From the NCBI RefSeq assembly GCF_000214595.1, contig NZ_AFIG01000003.1, positions 372,001 through 436,000 on the forward strand: 64,000 nt of DNA. Reading direction: 5' to 3'. The stretch's first letter is position 1, and the number at the start of each line of letters is the position of its first letter. A model generated the notes under the pieces. The model saw only the letters and a program-made list of their open reading frames with translations. It was not told the origin of the DNA and did not search any database. Below are positions 56,363 through 64,000 of this stretch, in pieces. The stretch is from Methylophaga thalassica MP (lineage in GTDB: Bacteria; Pseudomonadota; Gammaproteobacteria; Nitrosococcales; Methylophagaceae). The position numbers and the translations under genes are program-made.

Positions 56363-57028
56363 ATGAATGCTGATGAAATGAAAAAACAAGCTGCGTGGGC
56401 AGCGCTTGAGTACATTAAAGGTGATGGTATTGTCGGTGTCGGTACCGGTTCGACAGTCAATCACTTCATTGATGCACTGGCAACAATTAAAGATCGTATC
56501 GAAGGCGCAGTATCAAGTTCTGAAGCCTCTACACAAAAATTAGAAGCTAACGGCATTAAAGTCTTCAATTTAAATGACTGCAATGAAATTGAAGTTTATG
56601 TTGATGGCGCAGATGAATCGAATCACTTACTGGAACTAGTAAAAGGCGGTGGCGGCGCATTAACACGTGAAAAAATCATTGCTGCAGCCAGTAAACAATT
56701 TGTCTGTATCGCTGATGCTTCAAAACTGGTCGACGTCTTAGGTAAATTCCCTTTACCTGTTGAAGTGATTCCGATGGCACGCAGCTACGTCGCCCGTGAG
56801 ATCGTCAAGCTAGGCGGTCAGCCTGTTTACCGTGAAGGTGTTATTACCGATAATGGCAATGTGATTCTGGATGTGCATGGTCTGGATATCATGGAACCGA
56901 TTAAGTTAGAAAAAACCTTGAATGATATCGTCGGTGTGGTCACAAATGGTTTATTTGCCATGCGTCCAGCGGATGTTCTGTTACTGGGTTCGCCAGAGGG
57001 AACCAAAACCGTATTCGCGAAATCATAA
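56363..57028 (+). CDS. rpiA: Ribose-5-phosphate isomerase A
   Basis: RpiA interconverts ribulose- and ribose-5-phosphate. I place the start at the ATG at 56363 ([12 protein letters not shown]), with AAGGAAG about 8 bases upstream, giving 221 residues like E. coli (219). The open frame runs 15 codons further but includes the promoter region. Motifs are GVGTGSTV at 25-32, DGADE at 81-85 and [11 protein letters not shown] at 94-104 with the catalytic E103. A terminator follows. Confidence 0.96.
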   Translation: MNADEMKKQAAWAALEYIKGDGIVGVGTGSTVNHFIDALATIKDRIEGAVSSSEASTQKLEANGIKVFNLNDCNEIEVYVDGADESNHLLELVKGGGGALTREKIIAAASKQFVCIADASKLVDVLGKFPLPVEVIPMARSYVAREIVKLGGQPVYREGVITDNGNVILDVHGLDIMEPIKLEKTLNDIVGVVTNGLFAMRPADVLLLGSPEGTKTVFAKS

Positions 57029-57042
57029 AAGGCTAAATATGG

Positions 57043-57077
57043 ACTGATCCTGCTCAGCGGGATCAGTTTTCTTTTTT
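57043..57077 (+). terminator. Intrinsic terminator of rpiA
   Basis: ACTGATCCTGC (57043-57053) pairs with GCGGGATCAGT (57057-57067), 11 pairs with one wobble, around a TCA loop. It is followed by TTTTCTTTTTT. It lies 14 bases after the rpiA stop. Confidence 0.93.
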
Positions 57078-57095
57078 CTCATCATTGGCGACATT

Positions 57096-58343
57096 ATGTT
57101 CAGACCGCTCAGTCTCTATATCGGCATGCGTTATACACGCGCCAAACGTCGTAATCATTTCATTTCTTTTATTTCATTAACTTCCATGCTCGGTGTAGCT
57201 CTGGGTGTTGCGGCATTAATTACCGTACTCTCCGTGATGAACGGGTTTGAGAAAGAACTGAAAGATCGCATCTTGGGAATGACTTCCCATGCTTTTATTA
57301 CTGGCGAGGATGGCACATTAAAAGACTGGCCGGATTTACAAGATCTTATTAGACATGATCCAGATGTAGTCGCTTCGGCCCCTTTTGTGGAGGGTCAGGC
57401 CATGCTGAGTCAGGGAAGTCGCGTACGTGGCACCCTGGTTCGTGGGATTGACGCTGAATTGGAACAAAGTGTATCGACCATTGGCGATAAAATTATTCAG
57501 GGTAAATTAGCTGACTTAACTGATGGCAGCTTCGGCATTGTGCTCGGTAAAGATTTAGCAACTGCTATGGGTGTGACAACCGGCGACAAAATCACCATGA
57601 TTACTCCTCATGTCAGCCCTACCCCTGCTGGTGTCATACCACGTCTGAAACGACTGACTGTTGTCGGTATTTTTGAAATAGGCATGTATGAATATGACAG
57701 TGGGCTGGCTGTTATGAATATTAACGATGCCGCTAAATTATTCAAAATACCGGGACGCGTCACCGGCTTACGCTTAAAATTCGATGATGTATTCAAAGCA
57801 CCGCAACTATTACGCAAGTTAATGCAGGATGTTCCTGTTAACTACCGTGCCGCTGACTGGACCTTCCAACATGCGAACTTCTTCCGTGCACTAAAAACAG
57901 AAAAAACCGTGATGTTTGTCATCTTGATGCTTATCGTCGCGGTGGCGGCCTTCAATATCGTATCAACATTAGTGATGATGGTGACAGATAAACAATCGGA
58001 TATCGCTATATTACGGACCTTAGGTATGAATCCTGGCAGCGTGATGGGCATATTTATGGTGCAAGGGACTTTGATCGGTTTAATTGGTACCGCCATGGGT
58101 GTTGTCGGTGGTGTACTGCTGGCCTGGAATATTGAATCTTTGATTGCCAGTTTAGAGAAACTGATTGGCTATCAGTTCATGCCTGCTGATGTTTACTACA
58201 TCAGTAGTCTGCCATCACAGCTAGAATGGAGTGATGTCAGCGTCATTGCTATTACCGCATTTGTATTGTCTATTCTTTCCACGCTTTACCCTTCATGGCG
58301 TGCATCACAGATTAAACCGGCCGAGGCGCTTCGTTATGACTAA
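57096..58343 (+). CDS. Lipoprotein-releasing ABC permease (LolC/LolE/LolF type)
   Basis: This permease extracts outer-membrane lipoproteins from the inner membrane. It has 415 residues: one N-terminal TM helix (about 25-48), a large periplasmic domain, and three C-terminal TM helices (about 270-292, 315-340, 375-398). A proline-bearing segment TPHVSPTPAGVIPRLKR at about 170-186 corresponds to the LolA-binding Hook loop. Only one permease gene accompanies lolD, so this may be a homodimeric LolF-type subunit. Its stop overlaps lolD by 8 bases. Confidence 0.9.
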   Translation: MFRPLSLYIGMRYTRAKRRNHFISFISLTSMLGVALGVAALITVLSVMNGFEKELKDRILGMTSHAFITGEDGTLKDWPDLQDLIRHDPDVVASAPFVEGQAMLSQGSRVRGTLVRGIDAELEQSVSTIGDKIIQGKLADLTDGSFGIVLGKDLATAMGVTTGDKITMITPHVSPTPAGVIPRLKRLTVVGIFEIGMYEYDSGLAVMNINDAAKLFKIPGRVTGLRLKFDDVFKAPQLLRKLMQDVPVNYRAADWTFQHANFFRALKTEKTVMFVILMLIVAVAAFNIVSTLVMMVTDKQSDIAILRTLGMNPGSVMGIFMVQGTLIGLIGTAMGVVGGVLLAWNIESLIASLEKLIGYQFMPADVYYISSLPSQLEWSDVSVIAITAFVLSILSTLYPSWRASQIKPAEALRYD

Positions 58344-59022
58344 TCAAGCAGTGTTATCTGCCAGCCAATTATCAAAATCATTTACCGATGGTCAGTTAAA
58401 AACCGATGTTCTCAATAACATTAATTTAACGGTTAACCGATCCGACCGTATTGCGATTGTCGGTAGTTCTGGCTCTGGTAAAAGTACACTTTTACATATC
58501 CTTGGTGGCCTTGATTCACCTACAGAAGGTCAGGTGTTGGTTCAGGGGAAGGATATCCATGCGATGAAAAACAAAGCCGCCAGTCGTTTGCGTAATCAAC
58601 AATTAGGCTTTGTGTATCAGTTTCACCATTTGCTACCAGAGTTTACCGCTGTCGAAAATGTCGCCATGCCATTAGTGATTGGTGGCATGTCGCCCACCTC
58701 AGCTCAAGAACGAGCGACTGAACTGCTTGATAAAGTCGGACTAGCCCATCGCTTTCAACATAAACCCAGTGAGTTATCTGGTGGTGAACGTCAACGCGCA
58801 GCACTTGCCAGAGCATTAATCACCGAACCTGCCTGTCTGCTGGCGGATGAGCCGACCGGTAATCTGGATCATCGTACAGCTCAAGGCATATTTGATCTTA
58901 TTTTGAAATTAAATGAGGATTTTGGCACTGCACTGGTAATTGTCACTCACGATACCGGGCTTGCAGCCAAAATGGATCAGCAACTCACCTTGATTGACGG
59001 CTGCTTAGCTGCCGGAGCCTGA
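58336..59022 (+). CDS. lolD: Lipoprotein-releasing ABC ATPase LolD
   Basis: LolD powers lipoprotein release. I place the start at 58336 (MTNQAVLSASQLSKSF), overlapping the permease stop by 8 bases; the open frame extends 35 codons earlier inside the permease gene. That gives 228 residues. Motifs are Walker A GSSGSGKST, Q-loop VYQFHHLLPEFTAVENV, signature LSGGERQRAALARAL, Walker B LLADEPTGNLD and H-loop VTHD. The 3' end overlaps the convergent DUF2062 gene by 18 bases. Confidence 0.95.
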   Translation: MTNQAVLSASQLSKSFTDGQLKTDVLNNINLTVNRSDRIAIVGSSGSGKSTLLHILGGLDSPTEGQVLVQGKDIHAMKNKAASRLRNQQLGFVYQFHHLLPEFTAVENVAMPLVIGGMSPTSAQERATELLDKVGLAHRFQHKPSELSGGERQRAALARALITEPACLLADEPTGNLDHRTAQGIFDLILKLNEDFGTALVIVTHDTGLAAKMDQQLTLIDGCLAAGA

Positions 59023-59541
59023 TTTATTTTTATGTTGGCGCTGACGTTGTGTCCAGGTATGGATAACAACCAGTCGCCAACCTAACCGTACAAAAATAAT
59101 ACCTACTATCGCTGACACCACGCCACAGATAGTGCATCCCAGCAGTAAGGGTTGCCAGATCGATAAAAACTCTTTTGAGAACCATTCCCAGGTCAGACTA
59201 AAGGCAGGTGTGCCCATCGGTTCATTTAATACCCAAGCACCCAGTTTATAGGCATAGAAAAAGATGGGGGCCATCGTGAAAGGATTAGTAATCCAAACGC
59301 CCATCGCAGAAATAGGCAAATTGACTCTAAACAGAATGGCTAATGCCGCGGCAACAAACATCTGCCCCGGAATCGGCATAAATCCAACAAACAGACCCAA
59401 TGCCACGCCACCAGAGATGGAACGACGGTTGGTATGCCATAAACGTGGTTCAGTTAATCTCTGACCAAACTTACGGAGATGTGGATGTTCGCGCATCGTG
59501 TTGTGATCTGGCATGATGCGTTTTAGGAATTTACGAGGCAT
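59005..59541 (-). CDS. DUF2062 family membrane protein
   Basis: It has 178 residues with about three TM segments. Family marks are ISGGVALGLFVGFMPIPGQM and NLPISAMGVWITNPFTMAPI. The function is unknown. It is between the Lol genes and comEC, oriented against both, with its start 44 bases from the comEC start. Confidence 0.87.
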   Translation of the reverse strand: MPRKFLKRIMPDHNTMREHPHLRKFGQRLTEPRLWHTNRRSISGGVALGLFVGFMPIPGQMFVAAALAILFRVNLPISAMGVWITNPFTMAPIFFYAYKLGAWVLNEPMGTPAFSLTWEWFSKEFLSIWQPLLLGCTICGVVSAIVGIIFVRLGWRLVVIHTWTQRQRQHKNKSGSGS

Positions 59542-59585
59542 GGCGTCTCAGTAACATGCTAAGTCGGGCGTCATTATAGGGATAT

Positions 59586-61832
59586 ATGAATAAAACTGCC
59601 ATTGCATTTTTGCTCGGCACATTGATTAGTCTGTACGTAAGCTATCCTTTAGTAACTGGAAGCTTGTTACTACTGTGTTTAGTGACATTTATCTGCTATC
59701 GAAAAATATGGATATTGGGTTTTATTGTCGGACTATTATGGTGTGCATATCAAGCACAATTCGCCATTGAAAATAAACTGGCTGCAGACACACCTGTAAA
59801 AGTATCGCAGGTACAAGGACTTATCGCCTCAATTCCTGACACAAATAGCGATCATATCCGCTTTGACTTTTTTCCAGATGACCCGTCACTGCCCAACAAA
59901 ATAAAACTAAGCTGGTATTTCCCTCCTGAACACACTCCCAAAGCCGGGGAACGCTGGCAACTGACGGTCAAACTGAAACCGCCTTTTGGCATGATGAATC
60001 CTGGCGGTTTTGACTACGAAAAATGGTTATTCAGTCAAGGTATCGGCGCGACGGGTTATGTCAAAGAAGCAGCAGACAACCAACGACTGGCTAAATCCAA
60101 ATACTGGCAAATCAACGATTGGCGTTTCCAACTGCAACAACAACTTCGGGCACTATCTCCATCCACAACACAATTACCTTTAATACTTGGGTTAGCTATT
60201 GGTCAACGTGATGATATCAGTCAGACACAATGGCAAGTTTTACGACAAACCGGTACCAGTCACCTGATGGCGATTTCGGGGTTACATATCGGCTTAGCCG
60301 CTGGCTTAGGCTTTTATCTGATAAGTTGGTTATGGCGCTATATCCCCTTTAATACACTTCGTATACCTGCACATCGGATTGGTGCGGTGGGAGGACTGAC
60401 AGTGGCTATTTTTTATGCTTGTCTTGCTGGCTTGTCCATTCCAACACAACGAGCTTTAGTAATGATAAGCCTCGCCATGTTAGCCCTGTTTCTGAAAAGG
60501 TCGGTCTATCCTTCACATATTTTGTCACTGGCTTGTATTTTGGTGTTGCTAATTAATCCCTTTGCCTTGTTAAGTGCTGGATTTTGGTTATCATTTGCTG
60601 CTGTTGCCATTATCTTGCTTTGTTTTACCCAGCGTTTTCCAGCTATCAGACTTGCTTGGTTAAAGATTCACTTTTTAATGGCTTTGGGATTGATCCCATT
60701 ACTGATTCTTTTCTTTAACGATGTGTCGTTGATATCCCCAATAGCGAATCTGATTGCTATACCACTAGTAAGTGTATTGGTTGTACCGCTGATTATTTTG
60801 GCGATGATCGTTTTACCTATGAGCTCATCATTAGCTGCAATATTGCTTTATGCAGCTGACTTTTTACTCAATATACTCTGGCATATTTTGTCATTTTTAA
60901 GTGATCTGTCTTTTGCCAGTTGGACTACGCCTGTTTATCCCTGGCCACTGTTATTCATGCTTTTATTGGCCATCTTATTCGTTTTACTACCCAGAGGGCA
61001 TCCTGGAAAATATCTCGCGTTAGTATTCTTAATACCAGTACTTTTTTACGAATCCGAACGCCCGGATACGGGTGAGTTTTATCTGACCGTTTTGGATGTA
61101 GGTCAAGGCTTAGCATCAGTCATAGAAACAAAACATCACACACTGATATTCGATACGGGTCCTCGATACAGCGAGAGTTTTAACACAGGAGAAGCTGTTG
61201 TTGTTCCCTTCTTACGCTACCGCGCTATAGATCATATTGATACATTACTCATTAGTCACGGGGATAATGACCATATAGGAGGACTACAGGGGGTCATCAA
61301 TAATATTGCTGTAGATAAGGTCATGGTTAGCCAAAGCATCACTAATATCGACACCCGTCTATGTAAAGCCGGTCAACACTGGCAGTGGGATGAGGTTAAA
61401 TTCACCGTATTACAGCCATTTCCTGCTCAAGCTGGCTCAGAAAATGAACGTTCTTGTGTACTACTGGTCCGCGGCAAGAATCTATCCGCATTGTTACCAG
61501 GCGATATTGAGAAACAAAGTGAGCAACTATTAGTTCAGCACTATGGCAAAGCGCTGAAATCAGATATTTTACTTGTGCCTCATCATGGCAGCAGAACTTC
61601 CTCAAGCCAGCCTTTTATCGACGCCGTATCGCCAAAATACGCTGTCTTTTCTGTTGGCTTTCGTAATCGCTATGGTTTTCCGGTGAAAGACATTGTCCAA
61701 CGCTATACGACTGTAGAAAGTGAAATTCTTCGAACCGACTGGAATGGAGCCATCCTGTTCCGTAACGCCGACGCTCCCATTTTATGGCGTCAGCATGAAG
61801 AACAATTGTGGACGTCGAAAGCTACTGAGTAA
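59586..61832 (+). CDS. comEC: DNA internalisation protein ComEC/Rec2
   Basis: ComEC forms the inner-membrane channel for single-stranded DNA uptake. It has 748 residues: a short DUF4131 N-terminal region, the Competence domain (ILGLAIGQRDDIS, TGTSHLMAISGLHIGLAAGL, GLSIPTQRALVMI) with many TM helices, and a C-terminal metallo-beta-lactamase-like domain (LDVGQGLASVIE, SHGDNDHIGGLQG, VPHHGSRTSSS). It is full length, so natural competence is possible if type IV pilus genes exist elsewhere. It is next to exbB-exbD-msbA as in Pseudomonas. Confidence 0.95.
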   Translation: MNKTAIAFLLGTLISLYVSYPLVTGSLLLLCLVTFICYRKIWILGFIVGLLWCAYQAQFAIENKLAADTPVKVSQVQGLIASIPDTNSDHIRFDFFPDDPSLPNKIKLSWYFPPEHTPKAGERWQLTVKLKPPFGMMNPGGFDYEKWLFSQGIGATGYVKEAADNQRLAKSKYWQINDWRFQLQQQLRALSPSTTQLPLILGLAIGQRDDISQTQWQVLRQTGTSHLMAISGLHIGLAAGLGFYLISWLWRYIPFNTLRIPAHRIGAVGGLTVAIFYACLAGLSIPTQRALVMISLAMLALFLKRSVYPSHILSLACILVLLINPFALLSAGFWLSFAAVAIILLCFTQRFPAIRLAWLKIHFLMALGLIPLLILFFNDVSLISPIANLIAIPLVSVLVVPLIILAMIVLPMSSSLAAILLYAADFLLNILWHILSFLSDLSFASWTTPVYPWPLLFMLLLAILFVLLPRGHPGKYLALVFLIPVLFYESERPDTGEFYLTVLDVGQGLASVIETKHHTLIFDTGPRYSESFNTGEAVVVPFLRYRAIDHIDTLLISHGDNDHIGGLQGVINNIAVDKVMVSQSITNIDTRLCKAGQHWQWDEVKFTVLQPFPAQAGSENERSCVLLVRGKNLSALLPGDIEKQSEQLLVQHYGKALKSDILLVPHHGSRTSSSQPFIDAVSPKYAVFSVGFRNRYGFPVKDIVQRYTTVESEILRTDWNGAILFRNADAPILWRQHEEQLWTSKATE

Positions 61833-61888
61833 GACAATTTTCACGTATCATGAGCGCTATTTTCATTTAAACAACTGAGACTGACATC

Positions 61889-62545
61889 ATGCTGGAATTG
61901 TTTAAAGCAGGCGGTTGGTTGATGATCCCGCTATTTATCTGTTCGGTCATCGCCATTGCTATCATCGCAGAACGTTTTTGGAGTCTTCAAAAAAAACGCA
62001 TTGCCCCTAAAGAATTAATCACACAAATCTGGCAATGGCTAAAGTTTAATCAAGTTGATGAACATCGCATCAAAGCTCTGCAAAGCAATTCTCCTCTGGG
62101 CCAGATTCTGGCTGCCGGACTGCTGAACCGTAATAGTTCACGGGAAATCACCAAAGAGAGTATTGAGGACATTGGTCGTCATGTCACTGTAGCTTTAGAA
62201 CGAAATCTCAACACGTTAGGAACCATTGCAGCAATCTCCCCGCTACTTGGCTTACTGGGTACTGTACTTGGCATGATTAAAGTGTTTACCGTGATTACCA
62301 CCGCAGGTGTAGGCAACCCTGAAGTGCTCGCTGGCGGTATATCAGAAGCCTTAATCACCACGGCTACCGGCCTTGTGGTTGCCATTCCAAGCTTAATTTT
62401 TTACCGTTATTTCCGCGGTAAAATCAATATGCTCGTGGTTGGGATGGAAGAACAAGCCATGCAGTTAATCGAGATTCTGCATGGTGATCGTCAGTATGAT
62501 CCAGATGAGGAAGCAAGACGTGAATCTATCACCAAAACGATCTGA
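61889..62545 (+). CDS. exbB: ExbB/TolQ family proton-channel protein
   Basis: It has 218 residues and three TM segments (about 10-30, 108-130, 145-170), with the family regions LGLLGTVLGMIKVF and GISEALITTATGLVVAIPSL. With the next gene it forms a proton-driven complex. In this place (between comEC and msbA) no tonB is adjacent, so the energised partner is unknown. It overlaps exbD by 26 bases if the GTG start is right. Confidence 0.92.
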   Translation: MLELFKAGGWLMIPLFICSVIAIAIIAERFWSLQKKRIAPKELITQIWQWLKFNQVDEHRIKALQSNSPLGQILAAGLLNRNSSREITKESIEDIGRHVTVALERNLNTLGTIAAISPLLGLLGTVLGMIKVFTVITTAGVGNPEVLAGGISEALITTATGLVVAIPSLIFYRYFRGKINMLVVGMEEQAMQLIEILHGDRQYDPDEEARRESITKTI

Positions 62546-62939
62546 GGAACCAGATGTCAATCTGACACCGATGATTGACGTCGTTTTCCTGCTTTTATTG
62601 TTTTTTATGGTTTCCACCAGTTTCATTCGTGAAAGTTCACTAAAAGTTGATTTGCCCGAAGCGACCGGTGAAGCAATGACGGAACAGGCTGAGCCTGTTG
62701 ATATCGTGATCAAGGCAGATGGTAAAGTGCTGGTAAATGATCAGGAACTCGCTACAGTCACATCTGAAGCCTTGGCCGCTGTATTAAAACGCGTGGTGGG
62801 CGAACAAAAAGATCCTCATGTCATTATCAGTGCTGATGCCAAAGCTGAATATCAACTTATCGTCACAGCCATGGATACAGCACAACAATTAGGCTATACC
62901 AAACTGACCCTGGCAACACGTCAAACAACTGCGGAATAA
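62520..62939 (+). CDS. exbD: ExbD/TolR family protein
   Basis: It has 139 residues. I place the start at the GTG at 62520, with GAGGAAG about 9 bases upstream; an ATG at 62505 is the alternative. One TM helix carries the proton-coupled aspartate in NLTPMIDVVFLLLLFFMVS, followed by a periplasmic domain with DIVIKADGKVLVND. It is the partner of exbB and lies 3 bases before msbA. Confidence 0.93.
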   Translation: MNLSPKRSEEPDVNLTPMIDVVFLLLLFFMVSTSFIRESSLKVDLPEATGEAMTEQAEPVDIVIKADGKVLVNDQELATVTSEALAAVLKRVVGEQKDPHVIISADAKAEYQLIVTAMDTAQQLGYTKLTLATRQTTAE

Positions 62940-62942
62940 TCA

Positions 62943-64000
62943 ATGAGTCAAACACCTGTCAGCCTGACAGCAGTCCAGTTATACAAACGTCTATTAAGTT
63001 ACGTTAAGCCATACTGGCTGGCTTTTGTAATATCCATTATTGCTATGATTGCTTTCGCCGGCACAGAAACCGGGATGGCGGCGTTAATGAAACCTCTGCT
63101 CGATGGTAGTTTTGTGGAAAAAGATCCCACCACTATCAAGTACGTGCCGCTGATGCTGATCGGCTTATTTTTAATCCGTGGCGTGGCTAACTTTCTGACC
63201 ACCTATGGCCTTGGCTGGATTGCCCGCAATGTTATCAAGACCTTGCGCGAAGAAATGTTTGAAAAACTCATTACCTTACCGGCCAGTTTCTACGATAGAA
63301 ATAACTCTGGTCAGCTCATGTCGAAATTGCTTTATGACGTTGAACAAGTCGCCGGAGCGGCGACCGATGCGATTTTGACGGTTATCCGCGATACCTTAAC
63401 GATTATTGGTCTGATTGCCTGGATGATTTATCTGAACGGTTTTTTATCTCTGATCATTTTAGTGACCGTGCCCTTTGTTGCCATCCTTGTTTATTTTGTC
63501 AGTATTCGTTTTCGTCGGATCAGTAAAGAAATTCAGGGCTCGATGGGCAATGTCAGTCATGTCTGTGGCGAAATCATTGAAGCACACCGTGAAGTCAAAA
63601 CATTTGGCAGTCAGGCTTATGAAACAGAACGGTTTGATCGCATAAACCGAAAAAATCGTGGCCAACAAATGAAAAAAATTGCCACCGATGCTTCCAGTGA
63701 ACCTGTCATTCAACTGATTACCGTCTTAGGGCTTGCCGTGGTGATCTATCTGGCCACCTTACCAGAAGTCCTGAACTCGATTACTGTCGGTAGCTTTATT
63801 TCCTTTATCACGGCGATGTTTATGCTGCTTACACCACTTAAACGTCTGACAAAAGTGAACTCTAAATTACAGGCAGGTATTGCCGCTGCAGAAAGTATTT
63901 TCACCTTACTGGATGAAGAGCCAGAGCATGACACCGGTACACTGACCATGGATCGTGCCAAGGGAGAAATTGAATATCGTCATGTCAGCTTTAGCTATGA
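62943..64000 (+). CDS. msbA: Lipid A export ABC transporter MsbA, 3' end cut by window edge
   Basis: MsbA flips lipid A-core across the inner membrane. The visible 352 codons begin MSQTPVSLTAVQLYKRLL and cover the six-TM domain (LPASFYDRNNSGQLMSKLLY, VTVPFVAILVYFVSIRFRRI, EIIEAHREVKTFGSQAYE). The nucleotide-binding domain begins at the edge with GEIEYRHVSFSY. It is the expected gene after exbB-exbD and before lpxK in Pseudomonas-type order. Confidence 0.93.
   Translation, partial: MSQTPVSLTAVQLYKRLLSYVKPYWLAFVISIIAMIAFAGTETGMAALMKPLLDGSFVEKDPTTIKYVPLMLIGLFLIRGVANFLTTYGLGWIARNVIKTLREEMFEKLITLPASFYDRNNSGQLMSKLLYDVEQVAGAATDAILTVIRDTLTIIGLIAWMIYLNGFLSLIILVTVPFVAILVYFVSIRFRRISKEIQGSMGNVSHVCGEIIEAHREVKTFGSQAYETERFDRINRKNRGQQMKKIATDASSEPVIQLITVLGLAVVIYLATLPEVLNSITVGSFISFITAMFMLLTPLKRLTKVNSKLQAGIAAAESIFTLLDEEPEHDTGTLTMDRAKGEIEYRHVSFSY

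Overview
The window is a continuous stretch of chromosome from a motile, Gram-negative gammaproteobacterium of moderate to low GC. Several gammaproteobacterial neighbourhoods are preserved: TIGR02449-zapA-6S RNA beside ygfB-pepP-ubiH-ubiI, rhlB divergent from trxA, ilvA divergent from rpiA, comEC-exbB-exbD-msbA, and a Pseudomonas/Vibrio-type flagellar-chemotaxis block. Gene style suggests a Methylophaga-like (Thiotrichales) organism, but no methanol or RuMP marker gene lies in the window, so that is inference only. I see no mobile element, prophage, CRISPR array, rRNA, tRNA, defence island or biosynthetic cluster.

Layout. 1-3.5 kb: hemB (5' cut), aroE, and an OFA-family transporter on the minus strand. 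3.7-9.5 kb: 6S RNA, zapA and TIGR02449 (minus), then ygfB-pepP-ubiH-ubiI and a DUF502 membrane protein. 9.5-14.6 kb: a lipoprotein and a small unknown gene, rhlB, trxA, uvrD. 14.6-20 kb: an orphan TRAP binding protein, a DUF411 protein, a DMT permease, an SMP-30-like protein, an SrmB-like helicase and a PqiA-like protein. 20-27 kb: central metabolism (ppc, glgA, zwf) and psd.

26.9-46.2 kb is one long plus-strand flagellar and chemotaxis block: two fliL paralogues, fliMNOPQR, flhB, flhA, flhF, flhG, fliA, cheYZAB, motCD, a ParA/ParP-like pair, cheW, a small acidic protein and a DUF2802 protein. It covers the export gate, C-ring switch, polar placement and number control, sigma-28, phosphorelay, a second stator and polar array anchoring. 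46.2-50.1 kb, on the minus strand, carries a fliK-like gene, an FlhB C-terminal-domain paralogue and a receiver-GGDEF-EAL gene. 50.2-59.5 kb: a GYF/pentapeptide-repeat membrane protein, then pgl-glk-apaG-yjdF, a SIMPL protein, ilvA/rpiA, a single Lol permease with lolD, and a DUF2062 protein. 59.6-64 kb: comEC-exbB-exbD-msbA (msbA cut at the right edge).

The most striking observation is in flhB. Its reading frame is broken after 48 codons exactly at a T TTT TTA heptamer, the classical -1 slippery sequence. A -1 shift there gives a 377-residue FlhB with the autocleavage NPTH motif at 269-272, the expected place. This is either programmed frameshifting or slippage, a real phase or inactivation mutation, or a homopolymer sequencing error. 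Other points of note are a CheY-docking-like peptide shared by FliM, CheZ and two copies in the CheA linker, symmetric periplasmic inserts in the OFA transporter, and five tail-to-tail gene pairs that overlap at their stop codons.
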